A DNA stretch of 64,000 nt from Flavobacterium selenitireducens (lineage in GTDB: Bacteria; Bacteroidota; Bacteroidia; Flavobacteriales; Flavobacteriaceae), in assembly GCF_014748335.1 (NCBI RefSeq), contig NZ_JAAVIY010000001.1, positions 744,001-808,000 of the forward strand, written 5' to 3'. Positions 1 to 8,627 of the stretch are shown here, one piece after another; position 1 is the stretch's first letter; each line of letters opens with the position of its first letter. The notes under the pieces were generated by a model. It was not told the origin of the DNA. It was given only the letters and a program-made list of their open reading frames with translations, and made no database searches. Both the position numbers and the translations under genes were made by a program.

Positions 1-4
1 TTTT

Positions 5-2425
5 TCAACTCGCCTTTTGCTTCCTTTTGCGTTCGTAAAAAATGCCACCTGCGGCAAGCAACACCATGCCGAGTGAACTGGCGAGCGCGATATAGCCCCC
101 CGTTTTGACGACCTCAGGTTCAAATTTGAATTCAATCGTGTGTTTTCCGGCGGGAACCGAAAGTGCGCGCAACGTGTAATCGGCCCTGACGATGTTGGCT
201 TCCTTGCCGTCGATCGTGGCCTTCCATCCTTTCGGATAGTAGATTTCGGAGAAAACCGCAAAACCGTCGTTGGGATTCTCGCTGATGTATCGGATGTGAT
301 TCGAATCGTATTTCACGACGCGTATCGAAGCCGAAGTCGTGTCTTTCGTGAATTCCGAAATATTCACGCCAGGAAATTCGAAAGTATTGACGACGGCCAC
401 GTTTTTAGAATCGAGGCTGTCGAGCGCTTTCATTTCCTGGTCGGGCGTTTTTACCGCTTTGATGTTGCTTACGAACCACGCATTTCCGTTGGCTTCGGGA
501 TTCGGGATAGCGAACTCCTCCCCTTTTTCATTGGTTTGGATCACATATTTGGTGTTGAGCAAATTCAACACTTCCAGATTATTTTTTGCGATCTGGTATT
601 CGAGAATTTGTTCCATTCGCCTCGGACGCACCGCGCTGTATCCCGACAAAGACTTGTGGAAATACGAGGTTCTCGCATTGTGTATCGCATTGATTTCGAA
701 TACGCGGTAATGTGAGGTATCCTGCAAGATCGCCTGATCTACCTGGGTAGGCTCAAACGGGATTTCGACCGCGCGGGCATCAACGAAATCGTCGGCTTCG
801 ACATAATTCTTATCGATGAAGAACAGGTCGCCTATCATGATCACGGCGACAATCACGAGTGAAGTGGTTTGGGAAATCTTGTTTCTCAGGTAAAACCATA
901 ACGCAAGAGCGGCGGCAATGACCAATACGGACGAGCGAAGCAGATCTGAAGTGTAGAAACGGCTGCGGTCGGACTTCAACGCGTCGACGAACTCTGGCCC
1001 GTAATTCTGCAACAGCATCGCATCGCTCCCGCCTCCAAATGTGAATTGTCCTTTCACGACAAACAACAACGCGATGATTCCGAGAAAAACACCTCCTGCT
1101 TTGTAAAGATCCTTGACCTTGTTTTCCTTATCGGATGCAAAAAACGATTGCAATCCCATAATTGCCAGGACCGGAATGCAAAGTTCCAACACGACTTGTA
1201 TAGACGAAACCGCGCGGAATTTGTCGTAAAGCGGCACGTAATCGATAAATAAATTCGTAAGCACAGGGAAATTCTTGCCCCACGAGAGCAATAAAGACAG
1301 AATCGCGCCTGCCAAAAACGCATATTTTATTTTCCTGTCGTCTACGAAAAACGCCAAAATCGCCAGGAAGAATACGACAGCGCCAACATAAGCCGGAGCC
1401 GCGACGATAGGCTGGTCGCCCCAATAAAGCGGCATGCTGTCAATGCCGTGTTTGGCCTGTTCGGCGGGAACGCCCTGGGAAATCAGGAAGTCGTAAGTAT
1501 CGCTGTTGGTATCGAGCCTTTCGCCGTTGGAACCTCCGAAAAGGCGAGGCGCGATCAGGTTGAAACTCTCCATGATGCCGTAGCTATACTCGGTGATATA
1601 GTCATAGTCCATAGACGAGGTTGTCTCGTTTTTGGATCCGTCGGGCTTAAAGGTGAGTTCGCTTTTACCGCGTATCGAAAAATCCGTGTATTCGGCAGTA
1701 GCCAACAAATTCGAAGCATTTGCACCAATGGCGAGCACGCCCGCGACGGCAAATATCCCGAACGAAATGCCAAGCGACCGGAATTCCTTCTGTTTGGCCG
1801 CTTTCCAGATGTAGAAAACGACGATCGCCAATAACAGGAAAAGCAAGTAATACGTCATTTGGAAATGGTTCGCATTGATTTCCAGCGCGGCGGCGACCAT
1901 CGTGAGCAATCCGCCGGATACGTACCGCTTCCTGAAAACAAGCAAAACGCCCGCAACGACGGCCGGCATATAAGCGATCGCATGTGCCTTGGCGTTGTGT
2001 CCGACGCCCAGAATCACGATGAGATACGTCGAGAATCCGAACGCCAAAGCGCCGATAAACGCCTTAAGCGGATCGGTTTTCAAGACCAACAGCAAACTAT
2101 AGAATCCAAGAAAGTAAAGAAAAAGGTAGTCGGCCGGACGCGGCAAAAAGCGCAAGGCATCGTCAAGTGCGCCAATGTAATCGTGTTCGTAATTGGCACC
2201 CATCTGGTATGTCGGCATACCGCCAAATGCGGAATTCGTCCAGTATGGCTCCCCTTTGCCCGCAGCGCGGAAGTCGTTTTGTTCCTTGGCCATCCCGGTA
2301 AACTGTGCAATGTCAGACTGGAAAAGCTGCTTGCCTTGGAGAACAGGATAAAAATAAACTAAAGAGACGAGCACGAAGCCGACTAACGCCAGCAAGTGCG
2401 GATAAAACTTGGAGATTTGCTTCAT
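5..2425 (-). CDS. YfhO family multi-pass membrane protein
   Basis: About 806 residues from the ATG at 2425. An upstream in-frame start at 2476 would add 17 residues with no membrane character. The N-terminus is a membrane helix, followed by a long extracytoplasmic-looking segment, many hydrophobic helices through the first two thirds, a soluble C-terminal domain and one last helix before a basic tail. This is the layout of YfhO-family proteins, which are large polytopic proteins related to GT-C-type glycosyltransferases; the B. subtilis member acts in lipoteichoic acid glycosylation. The substrate in Flavobacteria is unknown to me. The DUF4834 gene lies just upstream on the same strand, 54 bases away, so they may be co-transcribed. 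Confidence 0.85.
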   Translation of the reverse strand: MKQISKFYPHLLALVGFVLVSLVYFYPVLQGKQLFQSDIAQFTGMAKEQNDFRAAGKGEPYWTNSAFGGMPTYQMGANYEHDYIGALDDALRFLPRPADYLFLYFLGFYSLLLVLKTDPLKAFIGALAFGFSTYLIVILGVGHNAKAHAIAYMPAVVAGVLLVFRKRYVSGGLLTMVAAALEINANHFQMTYYLLFLLLAIVVFYIWKAAKQKEFRSLGISFGIFAVAGVLAIGANASNLLATAEYTDFSIRGKSELTFKPDGSKNETTSSMDYDYITEYSYGIMESFNLIAPRLFGGSNGERLDTNSDTYDFLISQGVPAEQAKHGIDSMPLYWGDQPIVAAPAYVGAVVFFLAILAFFVDDRKIKYAFLAGAILSLLLSWGKNFPVLTNLFIDYVPLYDKFRAVSSIQVVLELCIPVLAIMGLQSFFASDKENKVKDLYKAGGVFLGIIALLFVVKGQFTFGGGSDAMLLQNYGPEFVDALKSDRSRFYTSDLLRSSVLVIAAALALWFYLRNKISQTTSLVIVAVIMIGDLFFIDKNYVEADDFVDARAVEIPFEPTQVDQAILQDTSHYRVFEINAIHNARTSYFHKSLSGYSAVRPRRMEQILEYQIAKNNLEVLNLLNTKYVIQTNEKGEEFAIPNPEANGNAWFVSNIKAVKTPDQEMKALDSLDSKNVAVVNTFEFPGVNISEFTKDTTSASIRVVKYDSNHIRYISENPNDGFAVFSEIYYPKGWKATIDGKEANIVRADYTLRALSVPAGKHTIEFKFEPEVVKTGGYIALASSLGMVLLAAGGIFYERKRKQKAS

Positions 2426-2479
2426 GACCGATTTTAATTCAGCCCAAAAATAGTCAAAAACGCGGGCTTCACCCAAGCC

Positions 2480-2764
2480 TTACTTGATTTCCTCATAATC
2501 GATGTAATCACCGACCTTTTTAGTCTCGCGGGGCTTGGCCGCATTAGAAGTGTCTATGGTGACTTCGCCTTCCGGCCTGCGATAGGGATCGCGTTGGGCG
2601 TTCTGGTATTGGTTGAACTGATCGCGCATGTTTTCCTGGGCATGCTCGACGGCCTTTTTGACCAACATCGGGAAAAACAGGCGAGCGAGAAACCGGAAAA
2701 TGTAATAGAAAGCTATGATAAAGAAAATCGTGCGTACGAAATTCGGAAAGTTAGCCGTCTCCAT
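2480..2764 (-). CDS. DUF4834 family small membrane protein
   Basis: 94 residues from the ATG at 2764. A longer reading from 2812 adds a Pro/Arg-rich leader that looks non-coding. Residues about 8-35 form one membrane helix rich in Phe, Ile and Tyr. An amphipathic charged stretch and a hydrophilic acidic tail follow. Size and pattern fit DUF4834, a flavobacterial family of unknown function. It precedes the YfhO gene on the minus strand. Confidence 0.7.
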   Translation of the reverse strand: METANFPNFVRTIFFIIAFYYIFRFLARLFFPMLVKKAVEHAQENMRDQFNQYQNAQRDPYRRPEGEVTIDTSNAAKPRETKKVGDYIDYEEIK

Positions 2765-2891
2765 TGTGGTGAATTTTTTCCAAAAATAGGAATTTGGGCG
2801 CGGTCTGGGCAAAATCCGTTCTTAAATAAATAATAAATTGACATCCCAGAACGCAGACACAGCGAATGAAAAATCAGATTTTTTTGCCTTA

Positions 2892-2926
2892 TTTGGATAA
2901 AGTTCAAACGAGTTAAAGTACTTTTG
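2892..2926 (+). promoter_or_regulatory. Bacteroidota-type promoter
   Basis: TTTG at 2892-2895 and TACTTTTG at 2919-2926 are 23 bases apart, matching the Bacteroidota -33 and -7 consensus (TTTG, TAnnTTTG). It lies 30 bases before the ATG at 2957, so it would drive the transporter-like gene and probably the GNAT gene behind it. Confidence 0.6.
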
Positions 2927-2956
2927 GAAAACATAAAAATTGAAAAACCGGCCTTT

Positions 2957-3952
2957 ATGCTAAGATTGAAAACCTTGTCCGCTTCCGCTTTGTTGCTCGC
3001 GACGGCCGCCGCCACGGCACAGTTTACCGATGTGATCAACTCCAACCGTCCCGGCGAATCGATGTCGGCATTCTCAGTAGGAAAAACGGTGCTTCAGGGC
3101 GAACTCGGCATAACGGGCGTCAAGGAAGACCACGCCAATCTCGGATGGGATTCCAAAGGCCTTGCCAACGAACTTACGATCCGTTACGGCGCCTTTCTCG
3201 AGCAACTCGAATTCATCGGCGAATTCCAGCATCAGTGGGATCGCTTCAATTATCCTGATGTCGGCATAAGCGGGCAAACGCGCAACGCACTCAAAGGATT
3301 CAACTTCGGGGCGAAATACCTCGTCTATGATCCGAACAAAAAATATATCGATCGCAAACCGGATTTATACAGCTGGAGAAACAACCACAAATTCAAGTGG
3401 AGAAGCCTGATTCCTGCCGTGGGCGTTTACCTTGGCGGAAACCTGACGTTGACCGACAAATTTCCGCTTTACGGCGAGAAAGGATTTTCTGCAAAGGGAA
3501 TGGTCATCACACAACACCAGTTCGGTCGCTTCGTGCTCGTAACCAACATCATGGCCGATAAATTCGGTTCCAACTACGAAACTTTTGGATACGTGGTCAC
3601 CGTGACGCGCGGTATCAACGATCGCTGGTCGGTATTTTTGGAGAACCAGGGCTTGCAGTCGGACATTTACGGCGACCTGATCTTCCGCGGAGGCGCCGCT
3701 TACCTGCTCGATGGCAACATCCAGCTCGATGTGAACGTCGGGGCCAACGTCAAGGACACGCCTTCGGTACTTCAAGCCGGGATTGGCCTTTCATGGCGTT
3801 TCGACGGATTCTACGAAGACGTTCTCGTGCGACTTCCGGGTGAGGAGAAAAACATGAGCAAAGAAGATAAAAAGCGGGAGAAAGAAAAGAACAAGCAACA
3901 GAAAAAAGACAAAAAGCGCAAGGACGCCATCGAGAACGAACCCATCGACTGA
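2957..3952 (+). CDS. outer-membrane transporter-like protein (MetA-pathway/phenol-degradation type)
   Basis: 331 residues from the ATG at 2957, which starts a clean signal peptide ending at Thr-Ala-Gln. The TTG at 2924 would put charged residues before it. The mature protein is rich in Gly and aromatics with alternating beta-strand pattern, and the Asn-Arg-Pro-Gly motif near the N-terminus is characteristic of the putative transporter family once named after phenol degradation. A beta-barrel outer-membrane location is inferred. The last 30 residues are almost all Lys, Glu and Asp, an unusual hydrophilic tail. The GNAT gene starts 5 bases downstream, suggesting an operon. Confidence 0.7.
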   Translation: MLRLKTLSASALLLATAAATAQFTDVINSNRPGESMSAFSVGKTVLQGELGITGVKEDHANLGWDSKGLANELTIRYGAFLEQLEFIGEFQHQWDRFNYPDVGISGQTRNALKGFNFGAKYLVYDPNKKYIDRKPDLYSWRNNHKFKWRSLIPAVGVYLGGNLTLTDKFPLYGEKGFSAKGMVITQHQFGRFVLVTNIMADKFGSNYETFGYVVTVTRGINDRWSVFLENQGLQSDIYGDLIFRGGAAYLLDGNIQLDVNVGANVKDTPSVLQAGIGLSWRFDGFYEDVLVRLPGEEKNMSKEDKKREKEKNKQQKKDKKRKDAIENEPID

Positions 3953-3957
3953 TTCCC

Positions 3958-5079
3958 ATGATTACCATACAAGAAAAAAAGACGAAACAGGAACTCACCG
4001 AATTCGTGAAGTTTCCGTTTTCGATTTACAAAAATCATCCGTATTGGGTTCCGCCTTTGATTGTCGAGGAACTGATGTCGTTTGACAAAAGCGTCAATCC
4101 CGTTTTTGAATATGCCGAAGCCCGTTTTTACATGGCTTATCGCGATGGAAAGGCCGTCGGACGTGTCGCCGCGATCGTCAATTGGAACGAAGTCAGGGAT
4201 CTCGATAAGAAAAAGGTCCGTTTCGGATGGTTCGACGTGATCGACGATATCGAAGTCACGAAAGCGCTTTTGGCCAAGGTCGAGGAACTCGGACGCCATC
4301 ACGGTCTCGAGAATATCGAAGGCCCGATGGGATTCTCTAACCTCGATAAAGTCGGGGCGCTCATTTTCGGCTTTGACCAGATGAGCACGATGATTACGTG
4401 GTACAATCACGAATATTACATCGACCACTTCAAAACACTCGGATTCCAGAAAGAAAAAGAATTTGTAGAAAGTCGCTTCGTTTTTCCGAACGAGGAGCAG
4501 GTTGCGCCTTATCTAAAGGGAGATGTGCTCATCCGGAAACGCTACAACCTCAAGGTCCACAACCCTAAGACGATTGCCGAGGTCATGCCGTTCATCGACC
4601 CTATGTTCGACCTCTTCAACGATGCTTACGCGAAATTGACGTCGTTCGTTGGTATTTCCGACAGGCAAAAGCAATTCTTCAAAGACAAATACATCGACAT
4701 GGTCAATCCCGAATTCCTCAAGTTCATTGAGGATGAACACGGAAAAATGATAGCTTTCTCGATCTGCATGCCGTCGCTGACCAAGGCGTTGAAGGATTCA
4801 GACGGAAGCTTGTGGCCGTTTGGCTGGCTGCGTTTGTGGTGGGCCAAAAAACACACGGACGAAGTGCTGTTTTATCTTATCGGAGTCGATCCTGAATGGC
4901 AGAACAAAGGTTTGACTGCCATCATCATGGCCGAATACTTCAGGTCGTTCAAGGCCAACGGCATCAAATATTGCGTCCGCACGCCTGAATTGGACGAAAA
5001 TAACGCCATCCACAACCTTTGGAAATTCTTCAATTCCCCGGTGACGAAACGACGCGCGACGTTTATTAAGGATTTGTAG
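3958..5079 (+). CDS. GNAT-fold N-acetyltransferase
   Basis: 373 residues. The C-terminal third holds the acetyl-CoA binding pattern of GNAT enzymes: a strand ending in Ile-Gly-Val-Asp, then Gln-Asn-Lys-Gly-Leu and a helix. The N-terminal half (about residues 15-200) is conserved in Bacteroidota homologues and may be a second, degenerate GNAT lobe. The substrate is not evident. It begins 5 bases after the preceding outer-membrane protein gene, so it is probably co-transcribed with it. Confidence 0.75.
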   Translation: MITIQEKKTKQELTEFVKFPFSIYKNHPYWVPPLIVEELMSFDKSVNPVFEYAEARFYMAYRDGKAVGRVAAIVNWNEVRDLDKKKVRFGWFDVIDDIEVTKALLAKVEELGRHHGLENIEGPMGFSNLDKVGALIFGFDQMSTMITWYNHEYYIDHFKTLGFQKEKEFVESRFVFPNEEQVAPYLKGDVLIRKRYNLKVHNPKTIAEVMPFIDPMFDLFNDAYAKLTSFVGISDRQKQFFKDKYIDMVNPEFLKFIEDEHGKMIAFSICMPSLTKALKDSDGSLWPFGWLRLWWAKKHTDEVLFYLIGVDPEWQNKGLTAIIMAEYFRSFKANGIKYCVRTPELDENNAIHNLWKFFNSPVTKRRATFIKDL

Positions 5080-5082
5080 TTG

Positions 5083-5217
5083 GTTTGAAGTTTAAAGTTT
5101 AAGGTTTGAAGTTTAAAGTTTAAGGTTTAACGTTTAAGGTTTAACGTTTAAGGTTTAACGTTTAAGGTTTAAGGTTTAAGGTTCGAGGTTTGAAGTTTAA
5201 GGTTTAAAGTTCGAGGT
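5083..5217. repeat. degenerate GTTTAAG-type direct repeats
   Basis: A run of 7-14 base units, variants of GTTTAAGGTTTAA and GTTTGAA, just after the GNAT stop codon. The same units, on either strand, recur at 10494-10552 and 11419-11496. They look like slippage-prone intergenic filler and no gene is visible in them. Confidence 0.8.
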
Positions 5218-5273
5218 TGACGGACGATCGATTAACTTTTTCGCGCGTTACATCTCCGGTCGTTGATTGACCA

Positions 5274-5354
5274 TTCTCTAATTAACTAATTATCTAATCG
5301 ACTAATTATCTAATTGACTAACTAATTCGCTAATCCGCTAATTCGCTAATTATC
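5274..5354. repeat. degenerate CTAATTGACTAATTCG-type direct repeats
   Basis: Short units of the forms CTAATTGA, CTAATTCG and CTAATTAT follow one another up to the end of the lipoprotein gene. The same family fills 5926-6182 and 25274-25372. No coding or hairpin signal is seen. Confidence 0.8.
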
Positions 5355-5823
5355 AAGGCTCACACTCCGTCATCACCAAAACCAAATTCTTGTCATACTT
5401 GACGTCAGCCGGCTTGGTAAACATCATCTTGCCATTTTTTTCGTCCATGTCCCCAATTCCCATTATCATAGAGTTTCCGCTTTTCAAGAATCGGATTTCA
5501 CGCACCGAGGTCATCCCTTCAGACTGGAACGTATACTCCAATTTCAGCGTATCGCCCACAAATTCCCCTGCGACAGGCCCGTGACTGCTGTCTTTTTCGT
5601 AATTTTTGAAGTGAAGGTTTCCGGCGACTTTCGCTCCATCCTGATCGATTTCGAGGGAAATGGTGTCTCTTTGCTGTACGAACGCATAACATTCGTGTAT
5701 CGAAGCGGCTTCGGGTTGTTTGGCAACGACGGTGTCGTTCGTCTCATCCGATTTATCGGTTTCTTTTTTGCATCCGACAAGGGAAAGCCCGGCGAATGCT
5801 GCGGCTAAAGCGTATTTTTTCAT
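5353..5823 (-). CDS. small lipoprotein of unknown function
   Basis: 156 residues with a lipoprotein signal peptide (Leu-Val-Gly-Cys, lipidated Cys at about 18), then an acidic linker. A compact domain with beta-strand pattern follows, in which Gly-Pro-Val-Ala-Gly-Glu-Phe and hydrophobic strands suggest a small barrel similar in pattern to envelope-stress lipoproteins. I do not recognise the family. Its stop codon touches the CTAATT repeat block. Confidence 0.75.
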   Translation of the reverse strand: MKKYALAAAFAGLSLVGCKKETDKSDETNDTVVAKQPEAASIHECYAFVQQRDTISLEIDQDGAKVAGNLHFKNYEKDSSHGPVAGEFVGDTLKLEYTFQSEGMTSVREIRFLKSGNSMIMGIGDMDEKNGKMMFTKPADVKYDKNLVLVMTECEP

Positions 5824-5892
5824 AAAACTTGTTTTTTTAAATTTACGGGTTTCTGTAAAACACCTCCGTTAACAAAATCCCAATCACAAAAA

Positions 5893-5914
5893 AAACCGCC
5901 CTAACAGACGGTTT
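5893..5914 (-). terminator. hairpin terminator
   Basis: AAACCG at 5893-5898 and CGGTTT at 5909-5914 form a stem. Read on the minus strand it is followed by a T run. It probably ends transcription from the PLP enzyme gene whose stop is at 6183. Confidence 0.55.
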
Positions 5915-5925
5915 GTTCATTTCAT

Positions 5926-6186
5926 CGAATCATCTAATTATCTAGTCGCCTTCGTCCCGTTCGGCTACGCCTCAGGTCGCTAATTCGCTAATTGACTAAT
6001 TCGCTAATTCGATAATGACTAATTCGCTAATTGACTAATTATCTAATTCGCTAAATGACTAATTCGCTAATTCGCTAAATGACTAATTCGCTAATTGACT
6101 AATTGACTAATTTGCTAATTGACTAATTCGCTAATTGACCAATTCGCTAATTCGCTAATTGACTAATTATCTAATTGACTCATTAT
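5926..6186. repeat. CTAATTCG/CTAATTGA repeat block
   Basis: About 250 bases of the same short repeat seen at 5274-5354, interrupted near 5950-5980 by a GC-rich piece. It runs right up to the stop codon of the PLP enzyme gene. Together with 5824-5925 this is a gene-free stretch of about 360 bases with no other signal than the terminator. Confidence 0.8.
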
Positions 6187-7451
6187 CTTTCATCGCTCAC
6201 ATCAACCGTGTGCTTTTGCGCCAACTCCAAATATTTACCGCTTTGAAGCTTCTCCCGGATCGCGTCGAACGCCTTCAATGTTTCTTCTATGTCAGACAAC
6301 GTATGCGAAGCCGTCGGGATCATGCGCAGCAAGATAATTCCCTTTGGAATGACCGGGTAGACCACGATCGAAAGAAAAATATTGTAATTCTCGCGCAAAT
6401 CATTCACGAGCATCATCGCTTCCGGAATGCTTCCTTCGAGATAGACCGGCGTCACGCACGTATTGGTGTCACCAATGTCAAATCCGTGGGCTTTCAAGCC
6501 GTTTTGCAACGCGTTCACGTTTTCCCACAACTTGTCTTTCAATTCCGGCATCGAACGCAGCATCTCAAGACGTTTCAAAGCTCCTTTTGTGAAAATCATC
6601 GGGAGCGCCTTGGCGAACATCTGCGAACGCAAATTGTATTTGAGGTAGTCGATGATGTCCTTGTCGGCGGCGATAAATGCTCCAATCGACGCCATTGACT
6701 TGGCGAACGTCGAAAAGTAAACGTCAATCCCATCCTGGCAACCTTGCTCCTCTCCTGCCCCGGCGCCCGTTTTCCCGAGCGTGCCGAAACCGTGGGCGTC
6801 GTCCACCAACAGACGGAAGTTGTATTTTTTCTTGAGCTCGACAATTTCCTTGATCTTGCCTTGTTGTCCGCGCATCCCGAAAACACCTTCTGTAATGACC
6901 AAAATCCCGCCACCGGTTTCCTGGGCCATTTTGGTAGCGCGTTGTAAATTCTTCTCGATGCTTTCGACATCGTTGTGCTTGTACGTAAAACGCTTGCCCA
7001 TGTGAAGGCGCACACCGTCTATGATACACGCGTGGGAATCCACATCGTACACGATAATGTCATTTTTCGTAACCAAAGCATCGATCGTGGAAACCATTCC
7101 CTGATAGCCGAAATTGAGCAGGTAAGCCGCTTCTTTCCCGACGAAATCCGCCAGTTCGTTCTGCAACTGCTCGTGCAAATCGGTATGACCGCTCATCATG
7201 CGCGCACCCATCGGATAAGCCGAGCCGTATTCAAGGGCCGCATCGGCATCTGCCTTGCGCACTTCAGGATGGTTCGCCAAACCGAGGTAGTCGTTGATCG
7301 ACCAATTCAGGATTTCCTTGCCGTGAAACTGCATCCTCGGGCCCAGATCGCCTTCGAGTTTGGGAAACACGTAATAACCTTCGGCCTGTGAAGCCCATTT
7401 GCCCAACGGGCCTTTATTTTTCTGGATTCTTTCAAAAAGATCTTTCACCAT
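6183..7451 (-). CDS. PLP-dependent alpha-oxoamine synthase (serine palmitoyltransferase / sulfonolipid-type acyltransferase)
   Basis: 422 residues from the ATG at 7451. It belongs to the aminotransferase class I/II alpha-oxoamine synthase family, which condenses an amino acid with an acyl-CoA. Visible are the Asp-Asp-Ala-His-Gly-Phe-Gly cofactor motif (about 217-223) and the PLP lysine in Ser-Thr-Phe-Ala-Lys-Ser (Lys251). In Flavobacteria members of this branch start sphingolipid synthesis (serine) or capnine/sulfonolipid synthesis (cysteate). The sequence alone does not settle which. Glycine C-acetyltransferase and 8-amino-7-oxononanoate synthase are related alternatives. It is a single gene, with a hairpin terminator and a repeat block downstream. 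Confidence 0.8.
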   Translation of the reverse strand: MVKDLFERIQKNKGPLGKWASQAEGYYVFPKLEGDLGPRMQFHGKEILNWSINDYLGLANHPEVRKADADAALEYGSAYPMGARMMSGHTDLHEQLQNELADFVGKEAAYLLNFGYQGMVSTIDALVTKNDIIVYDVDSHACIIDGVRLHMGKRFTYKHNDVESIEKNLQRATKMAQETGGGILVITEGVFGMRGQQGKIKEIVELKKKYNFRLLVDDAHGFGTLGKTGAGAGEEQGCQDGIDVYFSTFAKSMASIGAFIAADKDIIDYLKYNLRSQMFAKALPMIFTKGALKRLEMLRSMPELKDKLWENVNALQNGLKAHGFDIGDTNTCVTPVYLEGSIPEAMMLVNDLRENYNIFLSIVVYPVIPKGIILLRMIPTASHTLSDIEETLKAFDAIREKLQSGKYLELAQKHTVDVSDER

Positions 7452-7562
7452 ATTTCGAGTAGTAAAGGGAACCAATTCAGCGGTTCGCGTGCAAAAATAA
7501 CTAATTCGCGACAAAAGGAAAACCAATGCCGACGATTAAAATTTATTTTTATGCAGCCATTC

Positions 7563-7695
7563 CCGCTGTGCGCTACTAGTCCTCGTCATCGGCGGGTTTT
7601 TATGGTCGTGCCAAAGCTTCCTGCGGTCGCTTCGGCTCTCCCTGAAAACCATCGCCTGCTTCCTGCGGGCTAACCGCTTCCATCGGGGCTGGGCA
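7563..7695 (-). repeat. dispersed intergenic element, GCCCCGATGG type
   Basis: Read on the minus strand it starts GCCCAGCCCCGATGGAAGCG and ends near AGCGCACAGCGGGAATGGC. The same start and end, with a different middle, occur on the + strand at 30521-30665. The conserved ends around variable inner sequence resemble a mobile non-coding or REP-like repeat of Flavobacteria rather than a gene. Confidence 0.6.
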
Positions 7696-7718
7696 TCCGA
7701 GTAGGTAAGAAGATACGG

Positions 7719-8408
7719 TCATAAATACGACTCCAATCGCCGCTTCAGCACTTCAACTCCCTTGGTGGCACTCATCGCGATCACTTCAAGATTTTGCAAT
7801 CCGTCGATAGGCGCCGGATTCGGGTCGATATAAAACACCGGGACGTCAGCCCGCGCATACGAAACAAGACCCGCTGCCGGATATACTTGCAACGATGTCC
7901 CGATCACAACCACGATATCGGCCTCTTCGGTCAACCTTACGGCTTCCTCCAAAGCGGGAACTTCCTCCCCGAACCAAACGATATGCGGACGCAACGCAAA
8001 ACCCTTGTCGTCAGTGTGGCTTGACAGCAAATCACCTTCCCAGTCGAGGATGCGATCAGGATTGGCAACGCTTCTTGCCTTTAACAGCTCGCCGTGGAGG
8101 TGAAGTACGTTCGAGCTTCCACCCTTTTCGTGTAGGTTATCTACATTTTGCGTGATGATGTGTACGTCGAACCCGCGCTCGAGGTCAGCCAAACCCGTAT
8201 GTGCTGCATTCGGCTGCACTTCTTTGAGCTGGCGCCGGCGCTGGTTGTAGAAGTCGAGCACAAGTTCCGGATTGCGCGCAAAACCTTCAGGCGTGGCGAC
8301 TTCCATCACGTCGTGACCTTCCCACAAACCATCGGCATCGCGAAACGTCTTGATTCCTGATTCGGCTGAAATCCCGGCTCCCGTGAGCACTACGAGTTTT
8401 TTCTTCAT
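7719..8408 (-). CDS. Sir2 family NAD-dependent protein deacylase
   Basis: 229 residues from the ATG at 8408. Sirtuin motifs are clear: Gly-Ala-Gly-Ile-Ser (10-14), Thr-Gln-Asn-Val-Asp-Asn-Leu-His (86-93) and the catalytic His in His-Leu-His-Gly-Glu (His105). Tyr54 and Arg57 (Tyr-x-x-Arg) are the residues that in CobB/SIRT5-type class III sirtuins bind acidic acyl groups, so desuccinylase or demalonylase activity is plausible. The zinc-ribbon cysteines of most sirtuins are absent after His-Gly-Glu. It would remove lysine acyl groups in the cytoplasm. Confidence 0.9.
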   Translation of the reverse strand: MKKKLVVLTGAGISAESGIKTFRDADGLWEGHDVMEVATPEGFARNPELVLDFYNQRRRQLKEVQPNAAHTGLADLERGFDVHIITQNVDNLHEKGGSSNVLHLHGELLKARSVANPDRILDWEGDLLSSHTDDKGFALRPHIVWFGEEVPALEEAVRLTEEADIVVVIGTSLQVYPAAGLVSYARADVPVFYIDPNPAPIDGLQNLEVIAMSATKGVEVLKRRLESYL

Positions 8409-8515
8409 ACGACTAAGATAGTAAACCGATTTGTCACCTGAAAAACCGCGTCGCTTTAAACTTTTGGAATTATCCCGGCATACCGATTTCTTCAAAATAA
8501 CGTCATTAATTGAAA

Positions 8516-8545
8516 AAAGCCGCGAATTCGCAAATTCGCGGCTTT
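8516..8545 (-). terminator. strong hairpin terminator
   Basis: AAAGCCGCGAATT at 8516-8528 pairs perfectly with AATTCGCGGCTTT at 8533-8545 around a 4-base loop. It lies between the end of the XRE/SnoaL gene and the sirtuin gene, both on the minus strand, so it most likely ends the former. Confidence 0.75.
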
Positions 8546-8627
8546 GGAATATTCGGATCTTAGTTTTAGGATTCTAACACTTATCTCCGATCGCATCGAT
8601 TACAACAAGTTATCGACGAGAAAACAA

